A DNA stretch of 64,000 nt from Pedobacter sp. FW305-3-2-15-E-R2A2. Lineage in GTDB: Bacteria; Bacteroidota; Bacteroidia; Sphingobacteriales; Sphingobacteriaceae. Both the position numbers and the translations under genes were made by a program. The notes beneath the pieces are model-generated. The model searched no databases, was not told the origin of the DNA, and worked only from the letters and a program-made list of their open reading frames with translations. Below, piece by piece: positions 1-8,744 of this stretch. The DNA lies in the NCBI RefSeq assembly GCF_038446955.1, contig NZ_CP151803.1, forward strand, positions 372,001 to 436,000. Direction: 5' to 3'. Each line of letters opens with the position of its first letter. Position 1 is the first letter of the stretch.

Positions 1-41
1 AAAATGATGTAGAAGAAATGACCGGAATGAAGCCTCCTTAA
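1..41 (+). CDS. C-terminal end of an upstream gene (partial)
   Basis: An open frame entering from the left edge ends with residues NDVEEMTGMKPP and a TAA stop at 39-41. Only 12 residues are visible, so the family cannot be named. It is called because the next gene starts 65 bases later on the same strand and the frame is open to the window edge. This could be chance. Confidence 0.35.
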   Translation, partial: NDVEEMTGMKPP

Positions 42-90
42 GCAGGCTTTATGGCCGATAAAAAACAAATATATTCTAATGAAAAAATCT

Positions 91-98
91 TAAATTTG
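91..98 (+). promoter_or_regulatory. Bacteroidota -7 promoter element (TAAATTTG) of rlmD
   Basis: TAAATTTG fits the TAnnTTTG consensus of the Bacteroidota housekeeping sigma factor. It ends only 7 nt before the rlmD ATG at 106, so a transcript from it would have almost no leader. No clear -33 TTG is seen at the usual distance. Confidence 0.5.
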
Positions 99-105
99 CG
101 GCATA

Positions 106-1587
106 ATGAGTAGAAATAGAAAATCCGGAACGGTAACCATTATTCCCAATCTAAGAATTATTGATATTGCTGAAGAAGGCAAAGGGGTAGGTAAAGCAGA
201 TGAATTGGTGGTATTTGTGGATAAAGCTGTACCGGGCGACGTCGTTGATGTTCGTGTAGTAAAGAAAAAGAAAAATTTTGCTGAGGCTGTAATTGAATCA
301 TTACACGAAAAATCAGAACTGAGAACAGATCCTTTTTGTCAGCATTTCGGAACCTGTGGTGGCTGTAAATGGCAACACATGAGTTATGATGCGCAATTGA
401 CATTTAAGCATAAAAATGTGGAAGCTGCACTGCAGCGACTGGCTAAAATTGACACTTCTACTATGGAACCTATTTTAGGTTCTGCCGAGAATAAATATTA
501 CCGTAATAAACTGGAATATACTTTTTCTAACAAACGCTGGTTGAACAAACAGGACATGCCAGTGGCAGAGTCTCTATCTGAAAACGGAGAAGTGGATGCG
601 GGAGCAGAAAAAGTGGAGTTGGAAATGAATGCCCTGGGCTTTCACGTTCCTTTGCGTTTTGATAAGATCCTGGATATCGAGCATTGTTATTTGCAGGCTG
701 AGCCTTCCAACACTTTGAGAAATACGGTGAGAAGTTATGCACTGGAAAATGGGATGAGCTTTTATGACCTTCGCAACCATGAAGGAAGTTTGAGAAATCT
801 GATCATCAGGACTTCTTCCACGGGAGAAGTGATGGTGGTGGTGGTTTTTGCTTATGTGGAGCAGGAGCAGGCAGATGGCCTGATGGAGCACTTGAAAATT
901 AATTTCCCGGAGATTACTTCGCTTTTATACATCATGAACCAAAAGAAAAATGATACTATTTTCGATCAGGAGGTCATTACCTATGCCGGAAGAGATCACA
1001 TCTTTGAGGAAATGAATGGGTTGAAGTTTAAGATTGGTGCAAAATCATTCTACCAAACAAATTCTATGCAGGCACATGAATTGTATAAGATCACCAAAGA
1101 ATTTGCGGGTTTCTCCGGAGATGAACTGGTTTATGATTTATATACAGGCGCTGGAACGATTGCCAACTTTGTTGCTTCCAGTGTAAAACAGGTGATTGGC
1201 GTGGAATATGTACCGACAGCAATTGAAGATGCTAAATTCAATTCTGCATTGAATGGCATTGACAATACTGTTTTCTATGCAGGTGACATGAAAGATATTC
1301 TGACTACTCAGTTTATTACAGAACATGGCAAGCCTGATGTCGTAATTACGGATCCGCCAAGGGCAGGAATGCACGCAGATGTTGTGGCGCGGTTACTGGA
1401 GATGGAGGCAGAGAAGATTGTTTATGTAAGCTGTAATGCAGCTACACAGGCAAGAGATCTCGCTTTGTTAAAAGAGAAATATGAAGTCGTTCGCATTAAG
1501 CCTGTGGATATGTTTCCGCATACCCAACATGTTGAAAACGTAGTTTTGTTAAAATTTACAGGAAGTACTTCTCCGGAAGTTCTTTAA
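106..1587 (+). CDS. rlmD: 23S rRNA (uracil-5-)-methyltransferase RlmD/RumA family
   Basis: Class I SAM-dependent enzyme that methylates a uracil C5 in 23S rRNA (m5U1939 in E. coli for RlmD). Order of parts: an N-terminal TRAM RNA-binding domain (about residues 1-65), an iron-sulfur cysteine cluster (C78, C84, C87, with a further Cys near 195), a central RNA-binding domain, and a Rossmann methyltransferase domain. The latter has a SAM loop DLYTGAGT near 346 and a DPPRAG motif. The catalytic nucleophile is C443 in VSCNAAT. The length of 493 aa fits the family. Bacteroidota often carry more than one RumA-like enzyme, so the exact target uridine (1939 or 747) is inferred from the family, not proven. 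Confidence 0.9.
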   Translation: MSRNRKSGTVTIIPNLRIIDIAEEGKGVGKADELVVFVDKAVPGDVVDVRVVKKKKNFAEAVIESLHEKSELRTDPFCQHFGTCGGCKWQHMSYDAQLTFKHKNVEAALQRLAKIDTSTMEPILGSAENKYYRNKLEYTFSNKRWLNKQDMPVAESLSENGEVDAGAEKVELEMNALGFHVPLRFDKILDIEHCYLQAEPSNTLRNTVRSYALENGMSFYDLRNHEGSLRNLIIRTSSTGEVMVVVVFAYVEQEQADGLMEHLKINFPEITSLLYIMNQKKNDTIFDQEVITYAGRDHIFEEMNGLKFKIGAKSFYQTNSMQAHELYKITKEFAGFSGDELVYDLYTGAGTIANFVASSVKQVIGVEYVPTAIEDAKFNSALNGIDNTVFYAGDMKDILTTQFITEHGKPDVVITDPPRAGMHADVVARLLEMEAEKIVYVSCNAATQARDLALLKEKYEVVRIKPVDMFPHTQHVENVVLLKFTGSTSPEVL

Positions 1588-1606
1588 GCAAATAAGATAT
1601 ATTAGA

Positions 1607-2008
1607 ATGGATATTGAAGAGTTATTGCCTCAGCAGCCGGAGGGTTCGAAAGAAGAGCCTAAAAAACAAAGTCCACTGGTGAGTTTAGAAAAAGATCTTG
1701 AATTGTATTCAGACTCTGTTAAGGAAGTCTCTATTGCAATTATGTCGGAAGGCATTTCGACACATCCTATTTTCGTTGCCCACCAACATACAGTGAGCAT
1801 AGGAGAAATTATTCTGGACAGAAAAGAATTGAATACTGAATGGACTATCCAGGCCTCTACAATGGATGAGTTTGTAGAAAAAGGAATCATTAATCCTGAA
1901 AAGAAAGCGCTATTTCTGAAAAGCTACAAAAAGCCCGAAGATTTTATGTGTGTCTTTGTGATCGTTCCTGAAGGAGCCAACTTTATTTATTATCCGTATA
2001 AAAAATAG
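1607..2008 (+). CDS. Conserved hypothetical protein, 133 aa
   Basis: Starts 19 nt after rlmD on the same strand and is probably cotranscribed with it. It is a small soluble protein with an acidic, Gln/Pro/Glu-rich N-terminus (about residues 1-28). A mixed alpha/beta body ends in a hydrophobic stretch, FVIVPEGANFIYYP. There is no signal peptide, membrane segment or recognisable motif. I do not recognise the family and assign no function. The even codon use and position between stop-poor flanks support a real gene. Confidence 0.7.
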   Translation: MDIEELLPQQPEGSKEEPKKQSPLVSLEKDLELYSDSVKEVSIAIMSEGISTHPIFVAHQHTVSIGEIILDRKELNTEWTIQASTMDEFVEKGIINPEKKALFLKSYKKPEDFMCVFVIVPEGANFIYYPYKK

Positions 2009-2015
2009 CGCTGTG

Positions 2016-3677
2016 CTATTCTTTTGTGAAGAGCAGACCTTTTATCCGGACATGATCTAATGTAAAGCCATCAATCTGATGGCTTTTGTTTTTTCTGAGG
2101 CTAAGTGTAAATCCCGGTCCCAAGACATAGAATTGTCCTTCCTTGCCAAGGGATACTAGTTTTAAATGGACGGAGCCGATTAAAAGATCAAGATGTGTTC
2201 CGTTTTTCTTCAGGATATAGTGCCCGTTGATTTCCTTGCTATAATAGCCACCCGAAGCTTCATTCAGCTCCTGGTCGCTAATTCCGGAATCGTTTATCCT
2301 GGTTGTCCAGGTAAGTTTTCCGTCTTGGGTAATTCCCATTTTAGAAAACTGTTGATGTTGCTGATCTTTAAATCCAAAGGTGATATCTACACCTTCAAGG
2401 TAGAACAAAGAATCTTTAAGGGGTAAAATCGGATACCTCGTTTCATTCCACCTCTGAATTACAAATAATGCACCGTTGTTATTAACAAGTTCGAATTTGC
2501 GTTCAGGGTGTGCATCAATCTGGTAGGTTCCAGTGTACTTTGTGATGTCGTCAATTGTTTTAGTGCTTTCATCTGTTTTCTGCGGGCTTTTTTTAACAAG
2601 GCCGCTGGTATTATTCTTTGCATAGATGGCGTCCTGAGCAGATTGAAGAATGTCCTGACAGGAATAATCATCATTATTGGTCAATATGACGATGCCTAGG
2701 TCATCGGCTGTAAAATAGCCCACAAAGCTATGGTAACCTGGCAAATCTCCCGCATGACTAATCATTTGTTTTTCCTGAAATGGTTTGGTTTCCAGGCCGC
2801 CTGCGTAAGTTAAAGCTGTTCCGTCGTTGTTGATTCCTGGTGTAGTCATTTTTTTCCACACTTTATCCCCAAGGAGTTGGTGTGTCTTCATTTCGTTAAA
2901 CCATTTGTCCCAATCGTCAACGGAGCTATAGATATTTGACTGACCGATAATCGGAGAGGTCGCATTGCATTCCATATAATCCTTCTTGCTGCTCATATAA
3001 GCATTGGCTTTTCCCCGGACCTGATGGGTTCTGGAAAATCCGGTGTTTTTCATCCCAAGGGGTCTGAAAATTTGATGGTTAGCAAATTTTGACAGATCCT
3101 GTCCACTCACCAGCTTTACAATTCTAGAAAGAAAATAATAACCGGAATTGGTATAGCTATGCATTTCACCGGGTTTGAAATTTAATGACTGCTGATTTGC
3201 GAGCATGTTGTAGGCGTCTTTATCCGTATCCTTATTGTTTATTCTCATGTCCCTGAGCCATGATAAAGTACCATAGTCCCTAAGTCCGCTCTGATGGTGA
3301 ATCAGGTGTGCTATCGTAATCGTGTCCGCATAGGCGGGAAGTCCTTTAATGTATTTTGAAAGCCGGTCTGTGGTTTTTAGTTTCCCTTGTTGTTCCAGTA
3401 AATAGATACAGGCTGCGGTAAATTGTTTCGAAGCAGAAGCAATATTGAATGGGGTATGGATGGTATTCTTCCGACCTGTCTTGACATCGGCAAGGCCAAA
3501 TCCATTTGCATATACGGTTTTTCCTTTATGGACAATACTGATGGCAAAACCAGGCTCTTCCGGATTAGAGAAGCTGGAGAGCACACTATCCAGACGTTCT
3601 TTTGAAATGGATTGACTGTGGACATTGCTGGCTAAGAAAATAAAACTGATCAGCGCGGAAAATAAGGGGATTCTCAT
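2016..3677 (-). CDS. Secreted serine hydrolase, beta-lactamase/PBP-like (class C type)
   Basis: Serine hydrolase of the beta-lactamase/penicillin-binding fold, exported by an N-terminal signal peptide of about 21 residues ending near SNVHSQ. The catalytic SxxK is S81-A-S-K84 and the YxN tyrosine motif is Y175-T-N177. A C-terminal extension (about residues 370-550) looks like the beta-rich tail found on many Bacteroidota members. I chose the ATG at 3677. An in-frame TTG four codons upstream lies in the U-tract of the preceding terminator, and only the ATG gives a standard signal peptide. The substrate is unknown: esterases, D-aminopeptidases and beta-lactam-insensitive hydrolases share this fold. 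A neighbouring role in envelope stress is possible but unsupported. Confidence 0.85.
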   Translation of the reverse strand: MRIPLFSALISFIFLASNVHSQSISKERLDSVLSSFSNPEEPGFAISIVHKGKTVYANGFGLADVKTGRKNTIHTPFNIASASKQFTAACIYLLEQQGKLKTTDRLSKYIKGLPAYADTITIAHLIHHQSGLRDYGTLSWLRDMRINNKDTDKDAYNMLANQQSLNFKPGEMHSYTNSGYYFLSRIVKLVSGQDLSKFANHQIFRPLGMKNTGFSRTHQVRGKANAYMSSKKDYMECNATSPIIGQSNIYSSVDDWDKWFNEMKTHQLLGDKVWKKMTTPGINNDGTALTYAGGLETKPFQEKQMISHAGDLPGYHSFVGYFTADDLGIVILTNNDDYSCQDILQSAQDAIYAKNNTSGLVKKSPQKTDESTKTIDDITKYTGTYQIDAHPERKFELVNNNGALFVIQRWNETRYPILPLKDSLFYLEGVDITFGFKDQQHQQFSKMGITQDGKLTWTTRINDSGISDQELNEASGGYYSKEINGHYILKKNGTHLDLLIGSVHLKLVSLGKEGQFYVLGPGFTLSLRKNKSHQIDGFTLDHVRIKGLLFTKE

Positions 3678-3686
3678 ATAAAGAAG

Positions 3687-3722
3687 CAAAAAAATCCCTA
3701 CCAGGAATTCCTGTGTAGGGAT
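3687..3722 (-). terminator. Rho-independent terminator of the GIN-domain gene
   Basis: On the minus strand an 8-bp stem (ATCCCTAC at 3694-3701 with GTAGGGAT at 3715-3722) encloses a self-complementary CAGGAATTCCTG core. A run of seven U follows (plus-strand A at 3687-3693). It lies just after the stop of the 3746-4462 gene and before the serine hydrolase start, separating the two. Confidence 0.75.
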
Positions 3723-3745
3723 AAACTAAAAACTAATGGTCTAAA

Positions 3746-4462
3746 TTATTTTATTCTCGTTACGTCTCCGCTTTTCGAGGATGATGTCTTATTTACAGCT
3801 GGATCTCCTTTGTAATTGATGTCACTTCCGCCACTGGCATTGGCTTCTAATCCTTTTGTAACATGCACATTGGCATCAGAACCGCCACTTGCAGCCACTT
3901 TAGCATATTCAGATACCAGATTGAGGGCGTCCACATCTGAGCCTCCACTCGACTGGATGTTCATATTGGTTACTGTTCCTTTAAGGTTGGCATCAGAGCC
4001 GCCACTAACGTTTAGTTCCAGATCTTTTGCAGCAATCTCCATTTTGATATCAGAACCTCCTGAGGCCTGAATTTTAAGTGAAGTTGTTTTTAATGCATTT
4101 TGTCCATAGACATCACTACCTCCACTGGCGGTAATGGCCTGTAAAGTCTTGTAGTTTACATAGACTTTTAAAGTCTCACCTTTAGAAGTGTGCTGCCGGT
4201 TGATGCTCTTTTTGTATCTGATATTCAGGGAAGATCCGCTTTTTTCTACTTCTATATTTTTAATCAGGTTTTCATTTCCGCTGATCCTGATGTTTTCTGA
4301 ATTGCTTTGCGTAAGGTAAAGGTCTATTCCACTGGCTACGCTTACCTCATTGAAATGGGTAAGTGCTATATTTTTGCTCTGTTGTGCTGTTGCAGTCAGG
4401 GTATTTAGTGAAAATGCAAGAAGTACAGGTAGGGCAGACTTAAATATGATCGTACTTTTCAT
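3746..4462 (-). CDS. Secreted GIN-domain (DUF2807-type) protein with SGGSD repeats
   Basis: A 238-aa exported protein with a signal peptide of about 27 residues ending ...TATAQ. The body is the right-handed beta-helix-like GIN domain (head domain of putative auto-transporter adhesins, DUF2807) common in Bacteroidota. The sequence SGGSD recurs about seven times between residues 110 and 215, spaced by roughly 15-20 residues. This is what a solenoid with one turn per repeat would give. The C-terminus is Lys/Ser-rich. The family has no firm function; a surface or periplasmic role is inferred from export. It has its own terminator and is transcribed toward, but apart from, the serine hydrolase. 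Confidence 0.85.
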   Translation of the reverse strand: MKSTIIFKSALPVLLAFSLNTLTATAQQSKNIALTHFNEVSVASGIDLYLTQSNSENIRISGNENLIKNIEVEKSGSSLNIRYKKSINRQHTSKGETLKVYVNYKTLQAITASGGSDVYGQNALKTTSLKIQASGGSDIKMEIAAKDLELNVSGGSDANLKGTVTNMNIQSSGGSDVDALNLVSEYAKVAASGGSDANVHVTKGLEANASGGSDINYKGDPAVNKTSSSKSGDVTRIK

Positions 4463-4599
4463 GTTGTGGGTTTGTTAAGGTTTATATGGATTAGACGCTG
4501 CGAGGCATGAAACGTTGCATCATTTAGAAAATATTTTTCAAATATTTGAATATGACCCTTAAAATCGTTCTTTTTGTAGTATAAACAATGAAATAACAA

Positions 4600-5109
4600 A
4601 TGGCAGAATCTCAATTGCTTATTCTTGATAAGAAGCAGATACAACAAAAGATTAACAGGATCGCTTACCAGGTATTGGAAGATAACCTGGATGAGAAGGA
4701 AATTGTATTGGCCGGAATATGGGATAGGGGCTATAAGATAGCATTACGTTTAAAAAAGGTATTGTCTAAGATTTCTGATCTTAAGATCACCATGTTGAAG
4801 GTTGACCTTGACCGCGTAAGTACGAAGCTCGTTGCCAATACCGACTTAGACGAAAGTCACTGGAAAAATAAAGTGATTATTTTAGTGGATGATGTGTTGA
4901 ATAGTGGAAAAACACTGGCGTATGGCCTGGGTGTTTTTCTGAATACGCCACATAAAAAAATCAGAACAGTAGTGTTGGTAGACAGGAGTCATAAAATATT
5001 TCCCATTGCTACAGATTTCGTAGGACTGCAAATGTCGACAGTTTTAAAAGAACATGTGGACGTGGTTATTGATGTAGAGGGAGAAGAAGACCGGGTTTAT
5101 TTAAGTTAG
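4600..5109 (+). CDS. Phosphoribosyltransferase-family protein (PyrR/HPRT-like fold)
   Basis: A 169-aa soluble protein of the type I phosphoribosyltransferase fold. The PRPP-binding motif is seen as IILVDDVLNSGKTL, with the acidic pair at D97-D98. A GxWDRG segment near residues 39-44 fits the early PRPP loop. These enzymes transfer ribose 5-phosphate from PRPP to a purine or pyrimidine base, or act as PRPP-sensing regulators such as PyrR. No residue I can see fixes the base specificity, so I give no symbol. It is followed 38 nt later by the acyltransferase gene on the same strand, possibly in the same transcript. Confidence 0.8.
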   Translation: MAESQLLILDKKQIQQKINRIAYQVLEDNLDEKEIVLAGIWDRGYKIALRLKKVLSKISDLKITMLKVDLDRVSTKLVANTDLDESHWKNKVIILVDDVLNSGKTLAYGLGVFLNTPHKKIRTVVLVDRSHKIFPIATDFVGLQMSTVLKEHVDVVIDVEGEEDRVYLS

Positions 5110-5147
5110 TTTTTGCATTTAAAGCTTATTTTTCTCATTTTAGAGGG

Positions 5148-5771
5148 ATGTACCGGTCCCGTAAAAGCCCAATAATTTTTCAATTCTTTTCCTGGTATAT
5201 CGCTTATATCATAAAGAAGGACTTTTCCAGCTATACTTATAACAGGCTTCAGCTTAAAGAAGATGAAGCCATATTACTCTTGTCTAACCATTTTAGCTGG
5301 TGGGATGGTTTTTTGATGTTCCAGCTGAATAAATTGGTATTTAAAAAAGAATTCCATGTACTCGTGACAGATGAAGACTACCGGAAGCAATGGTTTCTGA
5401 AATATCTGGGTGCTTTCGCTGCGGATACCAAAGGCAAAGATGTGGTAGAAACATTGATCTATGCCGGACAACTATTGGATCAGCCACAAAACCTGGTGCT
5501 GTTGTTTCCTCAGGGAAAGCTTTATACGAGTTATATCAATAGCATTTCATTTGAAAGAGGGGTAATGCAGCTGATCAATGCTTCCAAAAAGAAATTCCAG
5601 ATCGTATTCTCCGCAACACTCATCGATTACTTTGATAAAAGAAAGCCAAAAGCCGAAAGTCACCTCTTAAGTTGGGAAGCGGAGGAATATATGAGCCTGC
5701 AGTTGTTGAAAAGAGAATACAACAAACATTATAACAATGCCGTCAGTAAACAAAGTAAAGAGGTGGCATGA
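5148..5771 (+). CDS. Lysophospholipid (1-acylglycerol-3-phosphate-like) acyltransferase
   Basis: A 207-aa protein of the PlsC-type acyltransferase superfamily, which moves acyl chains to lysophospholipids, lipid A, carotenoid glycosides or flexirubins. The catalytic HX4D motif is H48-FSWW-D53 and the glycerophosphate-binding motif appears as FPQGK (FPEG in most members). A hydrophobic N-terminus (residues 9-23) suggests membrane attachment. It overlaps the next gene by 4 nt (ATGA), so the two are translationally coupled. The pairing of such an acyltransferase with a glycosyltransferase-like membrane protein is known from pigment and glycolipid clusters, which makes a lipid-decoration role plausible. 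The substrate cannot be read from sequence. Confidence 0.8.
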   Translation: MYRSRKSPIIFQFFSWYIAYIIKKDFSSYTYNRLQLKEDEAILLLSNHFSWWDGFLMFQLNKLVFKKEFHVLVTDEDYRKQWFLKYLGAFAADTKGKDVVETLIYAGQLLDQPQNLVLLFPQGKLYTSYINSISFERGVMQLINASKKKFQIVFSATLIDYFDKRKPKAESHLLSWEAEEYMSLQLLKREYNKHYNNAVSKQSKEVA

Positions 5772-6733
5772 TCATTTTCATTTATACCGTCCTCGTTTTC
5801 TTAGTATTACGTTTTTCAGTCACCCTATTTAATTTCCTGTCTAACCCGAAAATGGGGAATTATGGAAGAAAGTTTACAGATCGGGTTTCCCTGATCATTA
5901 GGGTCGAAAAAGAAAAGTCTGAAGCGGATGAATTATTGGCATCTATCGCTGCACAGGATTATAAACATTTGCAAATCATTATTCAATCCGGAGCAGTCCC
6001 TTTTTCTGCAGAGGAAGTAACCGGCGATTATTTGTTATTTTTAGAGGCCAATACCCTGCTGAAGAAGGGTTTTATTCATAGCCTGATTTATCGGGTTAAA
6101 GTGTTTAATCTCGCTTTACTCAGTGTAATCCCAACCCAAAAAAACACAGGACTTTTAGCAAACTGCGTTTATCCTTTAACTGACTTTGTCTTGCTAAATT
6201 TGTTTCCATTAAGGCTGGTCCGCTTGATCAATCACCCTGTGTTTGCAACGGCGAGTGAATCCTGCCTGTTTTTCGATGCCACAGCATATCGCCAGTTTAA
6301 ATGGAACGAAAGGGTTAAAAGAAATGCATCCAGGGCGGTAGAAATTTGTAAAATGGTAAAGCAGGAGGGACTGAAAGCAGATGTTTTACTAGGTAATAGG
6401 TTGATTTATTTAGGAGAAAGACAATTAAAGCCTGATTTTCTTCCTTTCTCCGGGCGCCTGATGCTCAACTTTAACAACAATGTCTTAGTCGCAGTGCTCT
6501 ATTTAATTCTTGTCGTCGCCGGCCCCATCGTCATGGCCATTGAGTTGGAACCTGCGTTACTGGTTTTGCCTTTCGGTCTGATCTTTTTATCGAGGGTCAT
6601 GACTTCATTTTTGTCGGCCCAGCATCCTGTTCCCAATATTTTGCTTCATCCGCTGCAAATGCTGGCCCTGGTATTGCTGTTGTTCAGTAACATCTGGAAT
6701 AAGGTATTCTCAGGTGTTGGTGATAAGAAGTAG
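5768..6733 (+). CDS. Family 2 glycosyltransferase-like membrane protein, degenerate
   Basis: A 321-aa protein with one N-terminal membrane segment (about residues 1-20), a GT-A-like cytoplasmic region, and two to three C-terminal membrane segments (about residues 235-310). The GT2-like order is visible (VSLIIRVEKE..., AAQDYKHLQIII..., GDYLLFLEANTLLK). However, the aspartates expected at the DxD metal site are replaced by E-A-N, so catalysis is doubtful or altered. It overlaps the acyltransferase gene by 4 nt and likely works with it, perhaps in glycolipid or pigment glycoside formation. The assignment is by overall pattern; a non-catalytic membrane partner is an alternative. Confidence 0.6.
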   Translation: MIIFIYTVLVFLVLRFSVTLFNFLSNPKMGNYGRKFTDRVSLIIRVEKEKSEADELLASIAAQDYKHLQIIIQSGAVPFSAEEVTGDYLLFLEANTLLKKGFIHSLIYRVKVFNLALLSVIPTQKNTGLLANCVYPLTDFVLLNLFPLRLVRLINHPVFATASESCLFFDATAYRQFKWNERVKRNASRAVEICKMVKQEGLKADVLLGNRLIYLGERQLKPDFLPFSGRLMLNFNNNVLVAVLYLILVVAGPIVMAIELEPALLVLPFGLIFLSRVMTSFLSAQHPVPNILLHPLQMLALVLLLFSNIWNKVFSGVGDKK

Positions 6734-6753
6734 CATATCAAACTCTTTTTGTG

Positions 6754-6761
6754 TAATTTTG
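6754..6761 (+). promoter_or_regulatory. -7 promoter element (TAATTTTG) of ispH
   Basis: TAATTTTG matches TAnnTTTG and lies 30 nt before the ispH ATG at 6792, just after the end of the glycosyltransferase-like gene. This suggests ispH has its own promoter. Confidence 0.5.
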
Positions 6762-6791
6762 TAGCCTCATTGATTTCTATATAATTGATTT

Positions 6792-7640
6792 ATGAAATAC
6801 GATTTAGCCGTAACTATAGATAAGGCATCAGGGTTTTGTTTCGGAGTGGTGTATGCGATTGACATGGCTGAAGACATTCTCGAAGAAGACGAATATTTGT
6901 ATTGCCTGGGCGATATTGTACACAATGATGAGGAAGTGAAGCGCTTAACAGCGAAAGGACTAAGAATCATCGATCATGAACAATTGCGTGAATTGAAAAA
7001 GGAGAAAGTTCTGATCCGTGCACATGGAGAGGCACCGTCCACCTATCAGCTCGCCTTAGAGAATGAACTGATCTTAATTGATGCCTCTTGTCCGGTGGTA
7101 CTAAAACTGCAGAACAGGATTAAAAATTCTCATGATGAGGACGAACAGATTCTGATTTTTGGTAAACATGGCCATGCTGAAGTCATTGGGTTGCAGGGGC
7201 AGACCGATGGAAAAGCGATTGTTTTTCAGGACCTTGCGGAACTGGATAACGTGGCACTGCCTCCGAAGTTTACCCTGTATAGCCAGACCACAAAGAGCAC
7301 CGACAAATTTTACCACATCAAAGAAGAACTGATCAGCAAGGGATATGACGTGAAAGCAAATGATACCATTTGCAGACAGGTTTCCAACAGATACGGTGAT
7401 TTAGAGAAATTCGTCGTTAATTTCGATAAAATTCTCTTCGTATCCGGCAAGAAATCCTCCAATGGAAAAGTATTGTATGATGTGTGCAAAAAATACAATG
7501 CCAACGCTTACTTTATCTCTAACATAGAGGAGATCGACCTGAATTGGTTCTCTGCTCAGGATAAAGTTGGAATTTGTGGGGCAACCTCTACGCCGATGTG
7601 GCTGATGGAGCAGGTTAAAGCTAAGCTGGAATCTTATTAA
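6792..7640 (+). CDS. ispH: 4-hydroxy-3-methylbut-2-enyl diphosphate reductase
   Basis: IspH (LytB) makes the last step of the MEP isoprenoid pathway, reducing HMBPP to isopentenyl and dimethylallyl diphosphate with a [4Fe-4S] cluster. The three cluster cysteines are seen as C16 (SGFCFGV), C100 (ASCPVV) and C194 (TICRQ). The substrate-binding His/Glu/Ser set (RAHGE, GKHGHAEV, ATSTP) is intact. The length of 282 aa is normal. It shows that this organism uses the MEP pathway. It sits between the lipid-linked pair upstream and hemH downstream, each with its own promoter-like element. Confidence 0.95.
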   Translation: MKYDLAVTIDKASGFCFGVVYAIDMAEDILEEDEYLYCLGDIVHNDEEVKRLTAKGLRIIDHEQLRELKKEKVLIRAHGEAPSTYQLALENELILIDASCPVVLKLQNRIKNSHDEDEQILIFGKHGHAEVIGLQGQTDGKAIVFQDLAELDNVALPPKFTLYSQTTKSTDKFYHIKEELISKGYDVKANDTICRQVSNRYGDLEKFVVNFDKILFVSGKKSSNGKVLYDVCKKYNANAYFISNIEEIDLNWFSAQDKVGICGATSTPMWLMEQVKAKLESY

Positions 7641-7714
7641 AATAATCAAACATCATTAAAAAGTAATTATTGGTTTTCCCTTAAGAGATACAGGGTTATA
7701 ATCAATTGATTAGT

Positions 7715-7722
7715 TATTTTTG
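7715..7722 (+). promoter_or_regulatory. -7 promoter element (TATTTTTG) of hemH
   Basis: TATTTTTG matches TAnnTTTG and ends 8 nt before the hemH ATG at 7731. This implies a very short or absent 5' leader. No good -33 TTG is seen. Confidence 0.45.
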
Positions 7723-7730
7723 CTAAAATT

Positions 7731-8744
7731 ATGGGAAAAAAGGGCGTATTACTAGTGAATTTGGGAACTCCGGACAGTCCGGAAGTAAGTGATGTACGGA
7801 CATATCTGGATGAGTTTCTGATGGATGAGCGGGTAATTGATATCAATGCTTTCAAAAGAACATTACTGGTAAAGGGCATCATTGTTCCTTTTCGCAGTCC
7901 GAAGACCTCTAAGTTGTATAAAGAGATATGGGATGAAAATGGCTCGCCATTGTTGTATTTCAGCAAGATTCAGGTGGCTATGGTTCAGGAGAAACTTGGC
8001 GACGAATACCATGTAGAGTTAGCCATGCGCTACCAAAATCCCTCTATTGCTTCCGCTTTAGATAAGCTAAAAGCGGCGATGGTAGAAAGTATACAGGTGA
8101 TTCCATTGTTCCCTCAATATGCTTCCGCCAGTACAGGCTCTGTGATCCAGAAAGTAATGGAGCTGGTGGGTAAATGGCAGACGATTCCACCGATAAGTTT
8201 CATTAATTCCTTTCATGATAATGAATTGATGATTGATACTTTTGCTCAAAATGCAGAAAAGTATCAACCGGAAAGTTATGATCAGATTTTGTTCAGTTTT
8301 CACGGCTTACCGGAAAGGCAATTGAAAAAATGCGACCATAGCGGTCAGCATTGCCTGAAAAAAAATGATTGCTGTGCTACCTTAACAGATGTCAATAAGT
8401 TTTGCTATTCTGCACAATGCCATGATACGGCAAGGCTGATTGCCAAACGTTTAAATATTCCAGCGGAAAAGTATTCCGTATGTTTCCAGTCCAGGTTAGG
8501 AAAAGAACCATGGGTACAACCTTATACCAGTGAAGTTTTAAAAGAGCTTGCTGAAAAGGGTAAAAAGAGACTATTGGTATTCTGTCCGGCTTTCGTAGCG
8601 GATTGTCTGGAGACCTTATATGAAGTAAGTGTGGAATACCACGAAGAGTTTAGGGCACTGGGTGGAGAAGAAGTCCAGCTGGTTGCCAGTCTGAATGATG
8701 ATCCTAAATTCATCGAGGCATTGGTTGCAATGGTAAAAGACTAA
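7731..8744 (+). CDS. hemH: Ferrochelatase
   Basis: Inserts ferrous iron into protoporphyrin IX (or coproporphyrin III) in heme synthesis. The N-terminal GVLLVNLGTPDSP signature is clear. The metal-binding histidine is H191 in FSFHGLPERQ, and the second conserved acidic motif is seen in CPAFVADCLETLYE. A cysteine-rich insert (CDHSGQHCLKKNDCCA, about residues 200-218) may hold a cofactor or structural metal; some bacterial ferrochelatases carry a [2Fe-2S] centre, but I cannot assign one here. At 337 aa it is of usual length. Its stop codon overlaps by 3-4 nt the stop of waaA on the opposite strand. Confidence 0.95.
   Translation: MGKKGVLLVNLGTPDSPEVSDVRTYLDEFLMDERVIDINAFKRTLLVKGIIVPFRSPKTSKLYKEIWDENGSPLLYFSKIQVAMVQEKLGDEYHVELAMRYQNPSIASALDKLKAAMVESIQVIPLFPQYASASTGSVIQKVMELVGKWQTIPPISFINSFHDNELMIDTFAQNAEKYQPESYDQILFSFHGLPERQLKKCDHSGQHCLKKNDCCATLTDVNKFCYSAQCHDTARLIAKRLNIPAEKYSVCFQSRLGKEPWVQPYTSEVLKELAEKGKKRLLVFCPAFVADCLETLYEVSVEYHEEFRALGGEEVQLVASLNDDPKFIEALVAMVKD

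Noticed and set aside
4459..4647. 62-codon minus-strand frame overlapping the phosphoribosyltransferase start
   Set aside because: Overlaps the divergent promoter region, has no motif and overlaps two better-supported genes.
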